In this document: positions 40,917-50,084 of the stretch, in pieces | How positions within the stretch are numbered: the stretch's first letter is position 1 | Layout: every line of letters begins with the position of its first letter | Assembly (NCBI GenBank): GCA_035760965.1 | Contig: DASTRY010000040.1 | Span: 1-50,106 of the forward strand | DNA from: JADGHX01 sp035760965 | Lineage (GTDB): Bacteria > Pseudomonadota > Gammaproteobacteria > Steroidobacterales > Steroidobacteraceae | DNA length: 50,106 nucleotides | Direction: 5' to 3' | Made by a program: the position numbers and the translations under genes | The notes under the pieces: generated by a model | The model's input: the letters and a program-made list of their open reading frames with translations, nothing else | The model's database searches: none | What the model was told of the DNA's origin: nothing

Positions 40917-41734
40917 TTCTCGGCGGCGCGCCGGCGCCCGCGCGTTACGTTCCCGAAGCGTACTGGGAAGCGCGGGCACGACGGTTCGCGCGTGAAGGCG
41001 AGGGGCTTGCTGCCGTCTGCTCCTACGGCATGCCTCAGTTCTACAACAAGGTCATCGATTTCTGTCAGCGCCGGGCGCTCGAGCCCTGGCTCGACATCCG
41101 TCCCGGCACGCGCGTGCTCGACGTGGGCTGCGGCGTCGGCCGCTGGAGCCGCTTGCTCGCCCGGCGCGGCGCGCAGGTCACCGGCATCGATATCAGCCCG
41201 ACGATGATCGACGAAGCGCGGCGCCGCGCGGCGCGGTCGGGCGTCGCGGGCCGATGCCGGTTCGAGACGCAGAGCCTCGCCGAGCTCGATGCGGGCGAGC
41301 GGTTCGATCTTGTGCTTGCCGTGACGGTGCTGCAGCACATCCTCGATCCGGTTGCGCTCGGCACATCCTTCCGGCGCATGGTCGACCATCTCGCGCCCGG
41401 CGGCCGTATGGTGATCCTCGAAGCGGCGCCGACGACCACGGCTAGCTCCTGCGACACGAGCATCTTCAAGGCGCGCAAGCGCAGCGAATATCTCGCTCTG
41501 TTCCGCGACCACGGTCTGCAGCTCCGCGCGATCACGGGAGTCGATCCGGCGCCTTTCCGGTACAAGCTGCTTCCGCATCTACGGCGCCTGCCACGGCAGT
41601 TCGCCGTGGTCGCCAGCACGGTCGCGACCGCATTGTCGCTGCCCATCGATGTGTGCTTCGGGCGTTACGCAACGAATCGCTCATGGCATGCCGTCTTCGT
41701 GCTCGAGCGCGCGCCAAGCGGCAGCGGTGCTTGA
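40913..41734 (+). CDS. Class I SAM-dependent methyltransferase in glycan operon
   Basis: A 273-residue enzyme with a full class I fold: motif I RVLDVGCGVGRWSRLLARRG near residue 68, VTGIDISPTMIDEARR, FDLVLAVTVLQHILDP and LAPGGRMVILEA. The N-terminal MILGGAPAPARYVPEAYWEARAR region is typical of small-molecule or sugar methyltransferases. It starts inside the GT2 stop codon (ATGA). Together with the radical SAM enzyme it suggests methylation or tailoring of the glycan or its carrier. Confidence 0.88.
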   Translation: MILGGAPAPARYVPEAYWEARARRFAREGEGLAAVCSYGMPQFYNKVIDFCQRRALEPWLDIRPGTRVLDVGCGVGRWSRLLARRGAQVTGIDISPTMIDEARRRAARSGVAGRCRFETQSLAELDAGERFDLVLAVTVLQHILDPVALGTSFRRMVDHLAPGGRMVILEAAPTTTASSCDTSIFKARKRSEYLALFRDHGLQLRAITGVDPAPFRYKLLPHLRRLPRQFAVVASTVATALSLPIDVCFGRYATNRSWHAVFVLERAPSGSGA

Positions 41735-41743
41735 GGAGAGGTG

Positions 41744-42994
41744 ATGCGAACGAGTCGTCGCGTAGGCGTAGCGATTGGTCTGCTGGTAGCGCTGGCGATA
41801 GTCGCAGCCGGTGGTTGGTGGTATCAGCAAAGCCATCTGCAGCCCGCGCCTGCAGCGAGCGGCGTCACCGCCGTCGTCACGAGCGGTGCGGATCGCGGGC
41901 CGGGCAGCTTGCGCGAAGCACTGTTCGTGGTTGCGTCCGCCAAAGAAGGCGCGACGATCTCGCTCCAGGTTCCGCGGATCGTGCTCGAGACCGCGCTGCC
42001 GCCCATCGTCACCGCGCATGGGTTGTCGATCGCGGCTCGGCAAGAGGGCACCGAGATCGACGCCAAAGGGCTCATGAGCTCGACCGTGCTGGACATCGCT
42101 GCGCCCAACACGTCGATCGAAGGGGTGCGCATCCGCAACTGCAGCGGCGCAGCCGTTCTCCTGCGCGCCGCGCGATTTCGCCTCACCTCGAGCGCGATCG
42201 ACGCGTGCGACGTGGGCGTCGACGTCGCCGAGAACGCGGGCGACGTCTTGCTCGAACGCAATCGCTTCGCGAACGATCGCATCGGCGTGCGCTTCGCGGG
42301 CTCACTGCGCAACACGTCCGTCGGCAAGAATGAGTTCTCGAACAGTCGCGACGCCGCGATCTGGGCGGTGCGCAGCGCGCCGGACTCAGCGCCCGCGCCG
42401 ATCGCCATACGCGACAACAAGCTGACCGGTGACCGCACCGGGATGGTCGTCGGGAACATCTCCGTGCTTATCGAGCGCAACGAGGTGATCAACGCGCGCG
42501 AAGCGGCTGTGCATTTGGTGGGCGCCGGCGCCGTCGTGCGCGGCAATCGCATCACCGGCGGCGCCGCGATGGGAATCGTCGCGGAGAACGCGCGGGCGGC
42601 CGTCATCGAGAACAACGAGCTCGACGGCATCACCGCCTACGGCATCATGGTGCGCGGCTCGGGCAACACGCTCGTGCGCAGCAACCGCATGCACAACTGC
42701 GGATATGGCATGGCGTTCGTGCTCGGCGACGCGCAAGGTCCGAGCACCGCGGTCGAGAACACCGTGATCCAGCCGAAGTTCAACGGCATCGATGTGATCG
42801 GCGATTCGCCGATCCTGCGACGGAATCAGGTTCTCCGGCCGCACGCGCTGGCGCTGCACGTCGAGGACTTCCAGCCGCCAAAGGGCGCGAAAATCACCTC
42901 GCGCCCCTATCTCGACAACAACACCTTCGGCGCGCCCGACACGGCCGGCGCGCTCCACCCGAAGGCGGTCGTCAACTCATCGAGCGCGAGATGA
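41744..42994 (+). CDS. Right-handed parallel beta-helix protein (NosD/AlgG-like)
   Basis: A 416-residue protein with an N-terminal signal anchor (VGVAIGLLVALAIVAAGGWW) followed by about 12 turns of PbH1 repeats with recurring short asparagine-containing coils (GVRIRNCSGAAV, VLLERNRFAND, IAIRDNKLTGDRTGM, VLIERNEVINAREA, AVIENNELDGITAYGI, LVRSNRMHNCGYG). The fold is that of periplasmic polysaccharide lyases and epimerases such as AlgG. No catalytic triad is assigned. GAGGAG precedes ATG 41744; a GTG at 41741 is alternative. It overlaps the next gene as ATGA. Proposed role: modifying or guiding the polymer in the periplasm. Confidence 0.85.
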   Translation: MRTSRRVGVAIGLLVALAIVAAGGWWYQQSHLQPAPAASGVTAVVTSGADRGPGSLREALFVVASAKEGATISLQVPRIVLETALPPIVTAHGLSIAARQEGTEIDAKGLMSSTVLDIAAPNTSIEGVRIRNCSGAAVLLRAARFRLTSSAIDACDVGVDVAENAGDVLLERNRFANDRIGVRFAGSLRNTSVGKNEFSNSRDAAIWAVRSAPDSAPAPIAIRDNKLTGDRTGMVVGNISVLIERNEVINAREAAVHLVGAGAVVRGNRITGGAAMGIVAENARAAVIENNELDGITAYGIMVRGSGNTLVRSNRMHNCGYGMAFVLGDAQGPSTAVENTVIQPKFNGIDVIGDSPILRRNQVLRPHALALHVEDFQPPKGAKITSRPYLDNNTFGAPDTAGALHPKAVVNSSSAR

Positions 42995-44397
42995 AAGCCG
43001 GGGCAGACGAAACGGTCTTGATGCCGGCGCCGGCGTGGCGCGATCCGCGCGTGCATCTGCTCGACGACATCTGGCTGCTCGCGATCTTCGCGATCTTGTT
43101 GGCCACCGCGCTGCCGTGGCTGATCAGCACGTTCCAGATCGATCTGGCGCACGCCGCGTTCGGCTTGCTCGCACTGGGCGCACTGCACGTCGCGTTTTCG
43201 ATGGCATCCGCGCCGGGGCGGCCGCGAACGCGCTGGCATACGCGCGTCCTCGGCGCGCTCCACGCGCTCGGGATCATCTGCATCGGCTACATCTGGTCGC
43301 ACACGGGCGGCCTGCAGAACCCGATGTTCCTTGCCGTGTTCGCGCTGCCGGTGATCGGCGCGGTGTTCATCTCGCGCTGGCAGCCGTACGCGATGGCCTT
43401 GCTCGCGATCGCCGTCGTCGTCGTCGTTGCCGTGGCGGAGAGCCCGGAGATGCGCTGGTACGCGAGCGGTCTGCATGGGATCGGGCCGATCGTGGACAAG
43501 CTGTTCAGCGGCGACGCCGGCTACGGCAGCGCGCCGTTTCCCGGATTCTATGCACCGTCCGCGTACTTCCTCGTGATGCTGCAGGTGTTTGCGATTCTGA
43601 TGGTCGCGTGCGCCATTGCGGCGGAGCATCTCGGAACGGTATTCGAGCGCATGTATGCCCATGCGGCGGCCGCGCGCGCCGACGCCCAGCGCGGCGAGGA
43701 GCTGTGGACCGCGCTCATCGAGGAGCTGCCCGTTGCCGCCGTGCTGGTCGATGCGGACACGTCGCAGGTCATCTGCGCGAGCGCTCAGGTCGCACCGAGC
43801 TTCTGCGAGCTCGACACGCAGCTCGTCGGAAGCGACTTGTTTCAGGCCATTCGCTTCTCCTATCCCGAGGTCGTGCAGGAGTTGATCGCCGGTTTCGGCG
43901 GCATCGCGCCTCTCGCGATGATCCGCGTGGGGGAACAGCTGCGCGTGACCGACGTGCGCGTTCAGCACGTCGCGCAGCGCGGCCGGCGATTCGCGTTGCT
44001 GCTGATCATCGATACGACGGACGAATTCATTCGCCGCGCGGCGCTCGAGGCGTCGGATTCCGCGGCACTGATCATCGATGCGCGCGGCCGCATCCTCGCG
44101 TTCAACCGCCAGGCGACGACGCTCTTCCCGACCGTCGAAGTGGGGAGCGAGGCCGGAGCGGTGCTCGCGGCGGGAGGCCTGCCGGGGACGTGGTGGCAGC
44201 CCCAACTCGCCGGCAAGCGGCGCATGCTCATGCAGATACCGCCGCGCGTGTTCCAGGTGACCCTCTCGCCGATTCCGTTGCCGGGAGAGGAGGAAAAGAT
44301 TCAGGTGATCGCCTTCCTGCCGGTCGGCCGCGCGGGCGATCAGGACACGGCCATCACGCGCGCGACCTTCATCGGCGCGACATCGGTACAGCCATGA
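42991..44397 (+). CDS. Six-TM membrane protein with PAS-like sensor domains, no output domain
   Basis: A 468-residue protein. Six TM helices lie within residues 25-215 (LLAIFAILLATALPWLI, LALGALHVAF, LGALHALGIICIGYIW and others), the layout of PutP/kinase N-terminal sensors. A short coiled coil and two PAS-like modules follow: AAVLVDADTSQVICAS and SAALIIDARGRILAFNRQA. It ends after the second PAS without HisKA, HATPase or GGDEF. In such operons the output may be provided in trans by the EAL protein encoded two genes downstream. ATGA overlaps on both sides show tight coupling. Function unassigned. Confidence 0.75.
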   Translation: MKAGADETVLMPAPAWRDPRVHLLDDIWLLAIFAILLATALPWLISTFQIDLAHAAFGLLALGALHVAFSMASAPGRPRTRWHTRVLGALHALGIICIGYIWSHTGGLQNPMFLAVFALPVIGAVFISRWQPYAMALLAIAVVVVVAVAESPEMRWYASGLHGIGPIVDKLFSGDAGYGSAPFPGFYAPSAYFLVMLQVFAILMVACAIAAEHLGTVFERMYAHAAAARADAQRGEELWTALIEELPVAAVLVDADTSQVICASAQVAPSFCELDTQLVGSDLFQAIRFSYPEVVQELIAGFGGIAPLAMIRVGEQLRVTDVRVQHVAQRGRRFALLLIIDTTDEFIRRAALEASDSAALIIDARGRILAFNRQATTLFPTVEVGSEAGAVLAAGGLPGTWWQPQLAGKRRMLMQIPPRVFQVTLSPIPLPGEEEKIQVIAFLPVGRAGDQDTAITRATFIGATSVQP

Positions 44398-45218
44398 CGC
44401 GGAACGCGACGCACAGGATTGCTTTAGTCTCGGTTGCCTTGACTGCGGTGCTGGCCGGCGCCGCGCGGGCCGCGCCGCCACAGCCGGCGACGGACAGACT
44501 CACCTTCATGGGGGGCGCAGTGGACTGGGACGGCGCGGCCGATGGCGGCGGCGGCGCGCTCGGTTGGCTGCATACATTCAAATCCAGCGCAGTGTTCGGT
44601 GCGGCGGCGGAGCATCAACGCCTGGGCGACACGCGCTGGACATTCGGCACGCTATCGCTCGCGAAGGGATACGGGCCCGCGAGGTTTCGCTCGAACGTCT
44701 ATGGCGAAATCCGAGCCGGTGGCGGTGACGATGCTCTGCATTCGTTCACGTACGCAACGTACGTGCTGGGCCTGGTGCAGAACGTGACGACGCATCTCGC
44801 GTTTCAGCTCGAAGACCGGCAGATCGACATCGATCGCACGCACGGCAACCTGCCGAAGGTGGGCGTGCAGTATCTCTTCGGCCCGCGATTCCTGATGCAA
44901 GCCGCTTACTCGCAATCGACGAGCCCGCACACGCTCGGCACGAAGCTGTGGACGGCGCGCGGGGACTATTACGGCAAGTGGGTGAACGTGTTCGCCGGCG
45001 CCGCGACGGGTCGGGCAACGCCCGTGGTCCTCGGGCAAACGGGCGTGCCGATCCCCGGGACCGGCCTGGACACGAACGAGGGTTACGTTGGCGTGACCAA
45101 GCCGTTTGCCCGAGTCGACGTCACCCTGCTGGCGGACTATCTCGAGCTCGGCGACTTCAAGCGCCGGATGGTCACGCTGAGTGGCGCCGTCTATCTGAAC
45201 GGTAGCGCCGCGCGATGA
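44394..45218 (+). CDS. Outer-membrane beta-barrel protein (YaiO/AlgE-like role)
   Basis: A 274-residue protein: signal peptide ending GAARAA near residue 26, then amphipathic strands throughout (GALGWLHTFKSSAVFGAAAE, ATYVLGLVQNVTTHLAFQLE, KVGVQYLFGPRFLMQAAYS, GYVGVTKPFARVDVTLLAD). The charged/aromatic alternation fits a 12-14-strand barrel. It does not end with Phe, having a short extension SAAR. In the operon it is the natural outer-membrane exit or anchor for the GT2 product. It starts as ATGA in the PAS-protein stop and its own stop overlaps the EAL gene. Confidence 0.78.
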   Translation: MTRNATHRIALVSVALTAVLAGAARAAPPQPATDRLTFMGGAVDWDGAADGGGGALGWLHTFKSSAVFGAAAEHQRLGDTRWTFGTLSLAKGYGPARFRSNVYGEIRAGGGDDALHSFTYATYVLGLVQNVTTHLAFQLEDRQIDIDRTHGNLPKVGVQYLFGPRFLMQAAYSQSTSPHTLGTKLWTARGDYYGKWVNVFAGAATGRATPVVLGQTGVPIPGTGLDTNEGYVGVTKPFARVDVTLLADYLELGDFKRRMVTLSGAVYLNGSAAR

Positions 45219-47533
45219 AACTCCCGCTGCTGAGTCGCACGTCCGCGTGGTTGCCCACGGTATGTGTGCTCCTCGTCGTGCTGCTCGCCGGTGCGCGGCT
45301 CATCATGCTGAGCCTCGATCGGCATGCAGACGATGCCCGGCGCGCGGCGCGCGCCGAGCTCACGGAACGCCGGACATCGATCGAGTCGCAACTCGCTGCG
45401 CTCGCAGAACGCGCTTCCGATGAAGCGGCGCGCGTGTCGCGTGCATTGGCCGGCGGCGCGACGACCGTGGCCCCTGCGCACGGCACGTTTCGCATCGAAG
45501 CGGACGGCTCGGTGGTGCGCGCGCCGAAGGTCGATCGCGCGCTGGCCACGGGCATCGCGACGGAATGGAGTCATCTCGGGGCATCGGGCGAGGCGGCGCG
45601 CTTTCTCGGTCCCACGCGGCAAGGCAGTCAATGGATCGTGGCCGTACGCGCACCGGTTGCCGCTGCGGCAAATCGTGATGACGCCGCGGAACCTGCGCGG
45701 GGCACGGTCTGGGCCGTCGCGTATGCCGATCTCGATCAGCTCCTCGATGAGGCGAAAGTCGGGCGGCTCGTTTCGCGCGGCTACGATTTCACGTTCGCGC
45801 AGGTGGACCCGGCGACCTCGCTCGTGCGCACATACGTGAACTCGGGTCCGGTGCGGCTCGAGGATCCGATGAAGGTGGTGCTGCGCACGCCTGCGGGGCT
45901 CACGCGCGATCGCCCGGGACATCTCGAGCTCGCAATTCAACCGCGCGAGGGTTGGTATCCGACGAGCCGCCTGGCCAGCGAGATCGGCTTGCTCGCGCTG
46001 ACCGCATGGTTGCTCGCGTTCGGCACGCACGATCTCATCGTCCGCTCGCAGCATCTGCGACAGCAGCTCGCCGCTTCGCAGGAGCAGGCGCGCATGCTGA
46101 ACGAGCAGCTCGTCGCGGAAATCGAGGAGCGGCAGGATCTGCAGAAGAGCTTCGAGCACGCCCGCTACCACGATGCGTTCACGGGCTTGCCGAACCGCCG
46201 GTACTTCATGGATCAGCTCGACCGGGCGTTGCGCGCGGTGCGCGCCCGCCGGCGGCAAGGCACCGCGGTCGCGCTCATCGAGATCGATCGGCTCAAGCTC
46301 ATCAACGAAACGCTCGGCCATGCCGCCGGCGATGAGCTGATGGTGCAAGCCGCGCATCGCTTCGAGGAAGGGGCGGCGGGGCTCGAGAGCGTGCTGGCGC
46401 GCTGGGAAGGCAGTCAGCTCGCGTTGCTGCTCCCGGACGTGCCGACGAGCGACGCCGCGTTGCAGGTGGCGAACACGATGCTCGAGTGTCTGCGCGAGCC
46501 GTTCGAGCTGCGCCGGCATCGAATCGCGGTGGCCGCGAGCGTCGGTATCACGTGCGCCGATTCGGGTTTGCAGCGACCCGAGGATTTGCTGCGCGAAGCC
46601 GACATCGCGCTGTCGGTGGCCAAGCGCACCGAGGGCATCAAGGCAGTGGCGTATGCGCCGAGCATGGGCGGCGACGCGGCGAGCCTCGTGAGCCTCGAAG
46701 CCGATCTGCACCTCGCGCTCGAGCGCAACGAGCTGCGACTGCTGTTCCAGCCCGTGGTCGATCTGCACACGCGGCAGACGGTGGGTGCGGAGGCGCTGCT
46801 TCGCTGGCAGCATCCGGTCGAAGGCCTGCTGACGCCCGACAAGTTCCTGTCCATTGCCGAAGAGGCCGGGCTCATGGTGCCCATCACCCACTGGGTGATC
46901 GCGCGGGTGTGCAAGCTGGCGGGCGAGTGGCGGCAGCGGCTCGACCCGGGGCAGCCGTTTTTCATCAGCGTGAATCTCTCCGCGGCGTCGCTGCGCGATC
47001 CGTTCCTGGCGGAGCTCGTCGCGAGCCTGCTCGCGCGCACCCGCGCGCCGGCCGCCGCCCTGAAATTCGAGATCACCGAGGCCGGTCTCATCAACAATGT
47101 TGGCGAGGCGCGGGCGATCCTGCGCCGGCTGCACGACATGGGGATCGAGCTGATGCTCGACGATTTCGGCACGGGATACTCCTCGCTGAATCATCTCGAG
47201 CTGTTTCCGTTCGACTTCGTGAAGATCGACCGGCCGTTCGTCAGCCGGCTCGGAGCGGACAGCGCGAACAGCGGGATCATGGCCGCCGTCGTGCAGATCG
47301 CGGCGAGCCTCGGGTTGCGCGCCATCGCCGAGGTCATCGAGACTCAGGCCGTTGCCCAGGCGCTGCAGAAGATGGGCTGCAACTACGGGCAGGGGTTCTT
47401 CTTCAGCGCACCGGTCGAGGCGGAAGAAGTGCTGCAGAGAATGCGCGGCCGCGAATGGACCCAGGCGGGGGAAGCGCCGCGCGACTCCGGGGACGACTCG
47501 CCGACACTCGTGCTGCCGATGATCTATCGCTGA
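45215..47533 (+). CDS. c-di-GMP phosphodiesterase: degenerate GGDEF plus intact EAL
   Basis: A 772-residue membrane protein. TM helices at about 12-30 and 250-270 bracket a periplasmic domain, then a coiled coil and a GGDEF domain. Its active-site loop is replaced (LARWEGSQLALLLP), so it is not expected to make c-di-GMP. The EAL domain is complete: E526-A-L in GAEALLRWQHP, NLSAASL, DDFGTGYSSL and KIDRPFV, with metal- and substrate-binding acidic residues, and IAEVIETQAVAQAL. It should hydrolyse c-di-GMP, and the degenerate GGDEF may bind GTP as a regulator. Last gene of the operon, so it links this glycan pathway to biofilm signalling. Confidence 0.92.
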   Translation: MKLPLLSRTSAWLPTVCVLLVVLLAGARLIMLSLDRHADDARRAARAELTERRTSIESQLAALAERASDEAARVSRALAGGATTVAPAHGTFRIEADGSVVRAPKVDRALATGIATEWSHLGASGEAARFLGPTRQGSQWIVAVRAPVAAAANRDDAAEPARGTVWAVAYADLDQLLDEAKVGRLVSRGYDFTFAQVDPATSLVRTYVNSGPVRLEDPMKVVLRTPAGLTRDRPGHLELAIQPREGWYPTSRLASEIGLLALTAWLLAFGTHDLIVRSQHLRQQLAASQEQARMLNEQLVAEIEERQDLQKSFEHARYHDAFTGLPNRRYFMDQLDRALRAVRARRRQGTAVALIEIDRLKLINETLGHAAGDELMVQAAHRFEEGAAGLESVLARWEGSQLALLLPDVPTSDAALQVANTMLECLREPFELRRHRIAVAASVGITCADSGLQRPEDLLREADIALSVAKRTEGIKAVAYAPSMGGDAASLVSLEADLHLALERNELRLLFQPVVDLHTRQTVGAEALLRWQHPVEGLLTPDKFLSIAEEAGLMVPITHWVIARVCKLAGEWRQRLDPGQPFFISVNLSAASLRDPFLAELVASLLARTRAPAAALKFEITEAGLINNVGEARAILRRLHDMGIELMLDDFGTGYSSLNHLELFPFDFVKIDRPFVSRLGADSANSGIMAAVVQIAASLGLRAIAEVIETQAVAQALQKMGCNYGQGFFFSAPVEAEEVLQRMRGREWTQAGEAPRDSGDDSPTLVLPMIYR

Positions 47534-47596
47534 CGCCGGTCTATACTGCAGACAACATCGCAAACACGCGGTCCGCCGCAAACAAGGAAGAGAGCG

Positions 47597-50065
47597 ATGA
47601 AGACACTTTCGATCAGGCGCTTGACGCCTTGCGTGCTCATCTGCCTCGGCTCGTGGATGTCTTGTGCCAGCGCCGCGGAGCTCGAGGAAGTCGTCGTCAC
47701 CGCGCAGAAGCGCGAGCAATCGCTGCAGGAGACCAGCGTCGCGGTCACCGCGATCGGCGCCGATCGGCTCGCGGCCGCGGGTATCGATAACCTAGAAGAC
47801 CTGCAGCTCATCGTGCCGAGCGTCTACTTCGGCAACGATTTCAACATGGCGAAACTCACCGTTCGCGGCGTCGGCTCGAACACGTCGACGACCGGGAGTG
47901 AGACGGGTGTCGCCGTACATGTCGATGGCGCCGTGATCTCGCGCGCGGAAGCGCAGCTCGCATCGCTGTTCGATCTCGAGCGGATCGAAGTGCTCCGCGG
48001 GCCGCAGGGTTCGCTGTATGGTCGCAACGCCGTCGGCGGTTCGGTGAACCTCATCACCGCCAAGCCGACCGAAAAGCTCGATGGCTATGCCCGCCTGAGC
48101 TATGGCAACCGGGACTACGTGAATCTCGAGAGCGCGATCAGCGGGCCGCTCGTCGGGAAGCGGGTGCTCGGACGACTGGCCGTGAAGAGCGAAGACCGCA
48201 ACGGCTTCGGCAGAAATCCCGTGACCGGCAACGATGTCGACGACCTGAACCGCAAGATGGTGCGCGGGCTGCTGCAGTTCAATTTCACGGATGACTTCGA
48301 TGCGCTCCTGACCAGCGAGTACTACCGCCAGAACGATCGCTCGGGCGCTCTCAAGTTTCGGCGCGAGGCGTTCCCGGGTGTCGTGAGACTCACTTCGGGT
48401 GGCTGTCAGCCGGTGGGCAGCCCCTGCACGTTCGCCACGAATCCGCGCGACGAGGCATCCGAGCTCGATCCGTTCACGCGCACGAAGACGTGGGCGGTCA
48501 CCGCCATCCTGAACTGGCGACTGAACGATGCGCTCACGCTGACGAACATCACGAACCGTCGGGACTTCAAGACCGTCATCGGCCAGGATCTGGACCTCGC
48601 CGCGACCTTCAACAGTCTCGCGACCACGGGCTTCAACACGACGTATCAACGGCGCGACGTGAATAGCCGTCAGACGAGCTCGGAGCTGCAGCTGAAGTTC
48701 CAGAGCGCACGGCTCAACGGTGTGTTCGGTTTGTTCTACCTCGATGAAACGCAGCGCCCGGTGGACACCGTCGGCCTGAATGCGTACTTCGGCGACTCGT
48801 ATGTTCTGCCGGTGCTGGCGAACCCGGCGATCGGAGCGTTTCCGCCCATCAGCGCCACGGGTCTGCAGATCGACGGCGTGAACGTTCCGGCGACGCCGAT
48901 CGATCCGCTCTTCGCGGCCGAGCTCTGCAACACGGCCGAGTACGTCCACATCGATCCCGCGAATCCGCCGCCGCCGAAGCGCGTGTGCGTGCATTCGCGC
49001 CTCGGCACCGAGGCGTACGCGGCGTTCGGGCAGGTGAACGTCACGTTCGGCGACTGGATCCTGAAACTCGGCGGGCGCTACAGCGACGAGACGCGCAACG
49101 CGTCCAACCCGTCCATCGTCATCGCGCGCAACAGTCTCGGGCCGATTCTGCTCACGACGACCGATCGCTCGTACAACCGCCGCAGCTTCAGCGACTTCAC
49201 GCCGGAAGCGGGGCTCACGTGGCGCCCGAGTGAAGACCTGATGGTCTATTACACGTATTCCGAGGGCTTCAAGTCCGGGGCGGGCCAGAATGCGGCGCCC
49301 GATGCGACCACGAATTTCGTGTCGGTGATCGTCGATCCCGAGAAGATCTGGAACCACGAAGTGGGCCTCAAGAGCACGTGGTTCCAGAACCGGCTCGCCG
49401 TCAACGTGGCGGCCTACACGTACAACCTCGAAGGCCAGCAGATCAACAAGACGGTGGGCGGCGGCCCGGCGGGGTTCAGCACGATCTTCGAGAATGCCGC
49501 ACAGACCTCCGCGCACGGCGTCGAGCTCGAAGTGTTCGCCGCGCCTGCGGATCGCTTCCGTTTCAGCGCTGCGCTCTCCTATCAGCACTCGCGCTACGAC
49601 GACTTTCTCACCAAGGATCCGCTCGATCCGCGAAACGTTGCGGGCGGCACGCCCGCGGGCAATCCCGCAACCGATTTCGTGCCGCCGAGCGGTGTGCCGG
49701 ATGTGCAGCTCGCGGGCAATCCGACGCGCAATTCACCGGATTGGGCCGGCAACTTTCACGCGGAGTACGACTTCCCGATCGCCGCGAGCGGCACGCTGAG
49801 GGTAATGGGCGATGTGTCCTACAAGGACAACGTGTATTTCACGGAATTCGCGCGGCTGCTCGAGGGGCAGAAGGCCTACACGATCTACGATCTCGCGTTC
49901 CGCTATCTATCGGCGGATGGACACTGGACTGCGGATCTGTGGGGCCGGAACTTGAGCGACAAGAGAGTCGCCTCCAGCACGTTCGAGCTCGCGACGGCGC
50001 GTGTCATCGGCGTGACGTACCTGCCGCCGCGGACCTACGGGGTCACGGTGGGCTACAAGTTCTGA
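47597..50065 (+). CDS. TonB-dependent outer-membrane receptor
   Basis: An 822-residue receptor. The signal peptide (about 1-26, ending ASAA) is followed by a TonB-box-like ELEEVVVTAQKREQSLQETS. The plug domain has LTVRGVGSN, VHVDGAVISR, ERIEVLRGPQGSLYGRNAVG and GSVNLITAKP. A 22-strand barrel follows (DLMVYYTYSEGFKSGAGQN, GNFHAEYDFPI) ending VGYKF with the terminal Phe. The subfamily is that of IPR039426 siderophore/sterol-type receptors common in Sphingomonas and Steroidobacter. It is 63 nt after the EAL gene with an AAGGAAGAG site, and may have its own promoter in the gap. Substrate unknown; no catabolic genes are adjacent within the window. Confidence 0.95.
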   Translation: MKTLSIRRLTPCVLICLGSWMSCASAAELEEVVVTAQKREQSLQETSVAVTAIGADRLAAAGIDNLEDLQLIVPSVYFGNDFNMAKLTVRGVGSNTSTTGSETGVAVHVDGAVISRAEAQLASLFDLERIEVLRGPQGSLYGRNAVGGSVNLITAKPTEKLDGYARLSYGNRDYVNLESAISGPLVGKRVLGRLAVKSEDRNGFGRNPVTGNDVDDLNRKMVRGLLQFNFTDDFDALLTSEYYRQNDRSGALKFRREAFPGVVRLTSGGCQPVGSPCTFATNPRDEASELDPFTRTKTWAVTAILNWRLNDALTLTNITNRRDFKTVIGQDLDLAATFNSLATTGFNTTYQRRDVNSRQTSSELQLKFQSARLNGVFGLFYLDETQRPVDTVGLNAYFGDSYVLPVLANPAIGAFPPISATGLQIDGVNVPATPIDPLFAAELCNTAEYVHIDPANPPPPKRVCVHSRLGTEAYAAFGQVNVTFGDWILKLGGRYSDETRNASNPSIVIARNSLGPILLTTTDRSYNRRSFSDFTPEAGLTWRPSEDLMVYYTYSEGFKSGAGQNAAPDATTNFVSVIVDPEKIWNHEVGLKSTWFQNRLAVNVAAYTYNLEGQQINKTVGGGPAGFSTIFENAAQTSAHGVELEVFAAPADRFRFSAALSYQHSRYDDFLTKDPLDPRNVAGGTPAGNPATDFVPPSGVPDVQLAGNPTRNSPDWAGNFHAEYDFPIAASGTLRVMGDVSYKDNVYFTEFARLLEGQKAYTIYDLAFRYLSADGHWTADLWGRNLSDKRVASSTFELATARVIGVTYLPPRTYGVTVGYKF

Positions 50066-50084
50066 GCAGGGAGCGGGCCTTGCG

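Noticed and set aside
47534..47596. Promoter TATACT at 47542-47547 for the TonB-dependent receptor
   Set aside because: The -10-like hexamer is good but nothing resembling a -35 is found 16-19 nt upstream, so I did not list it as a feature.
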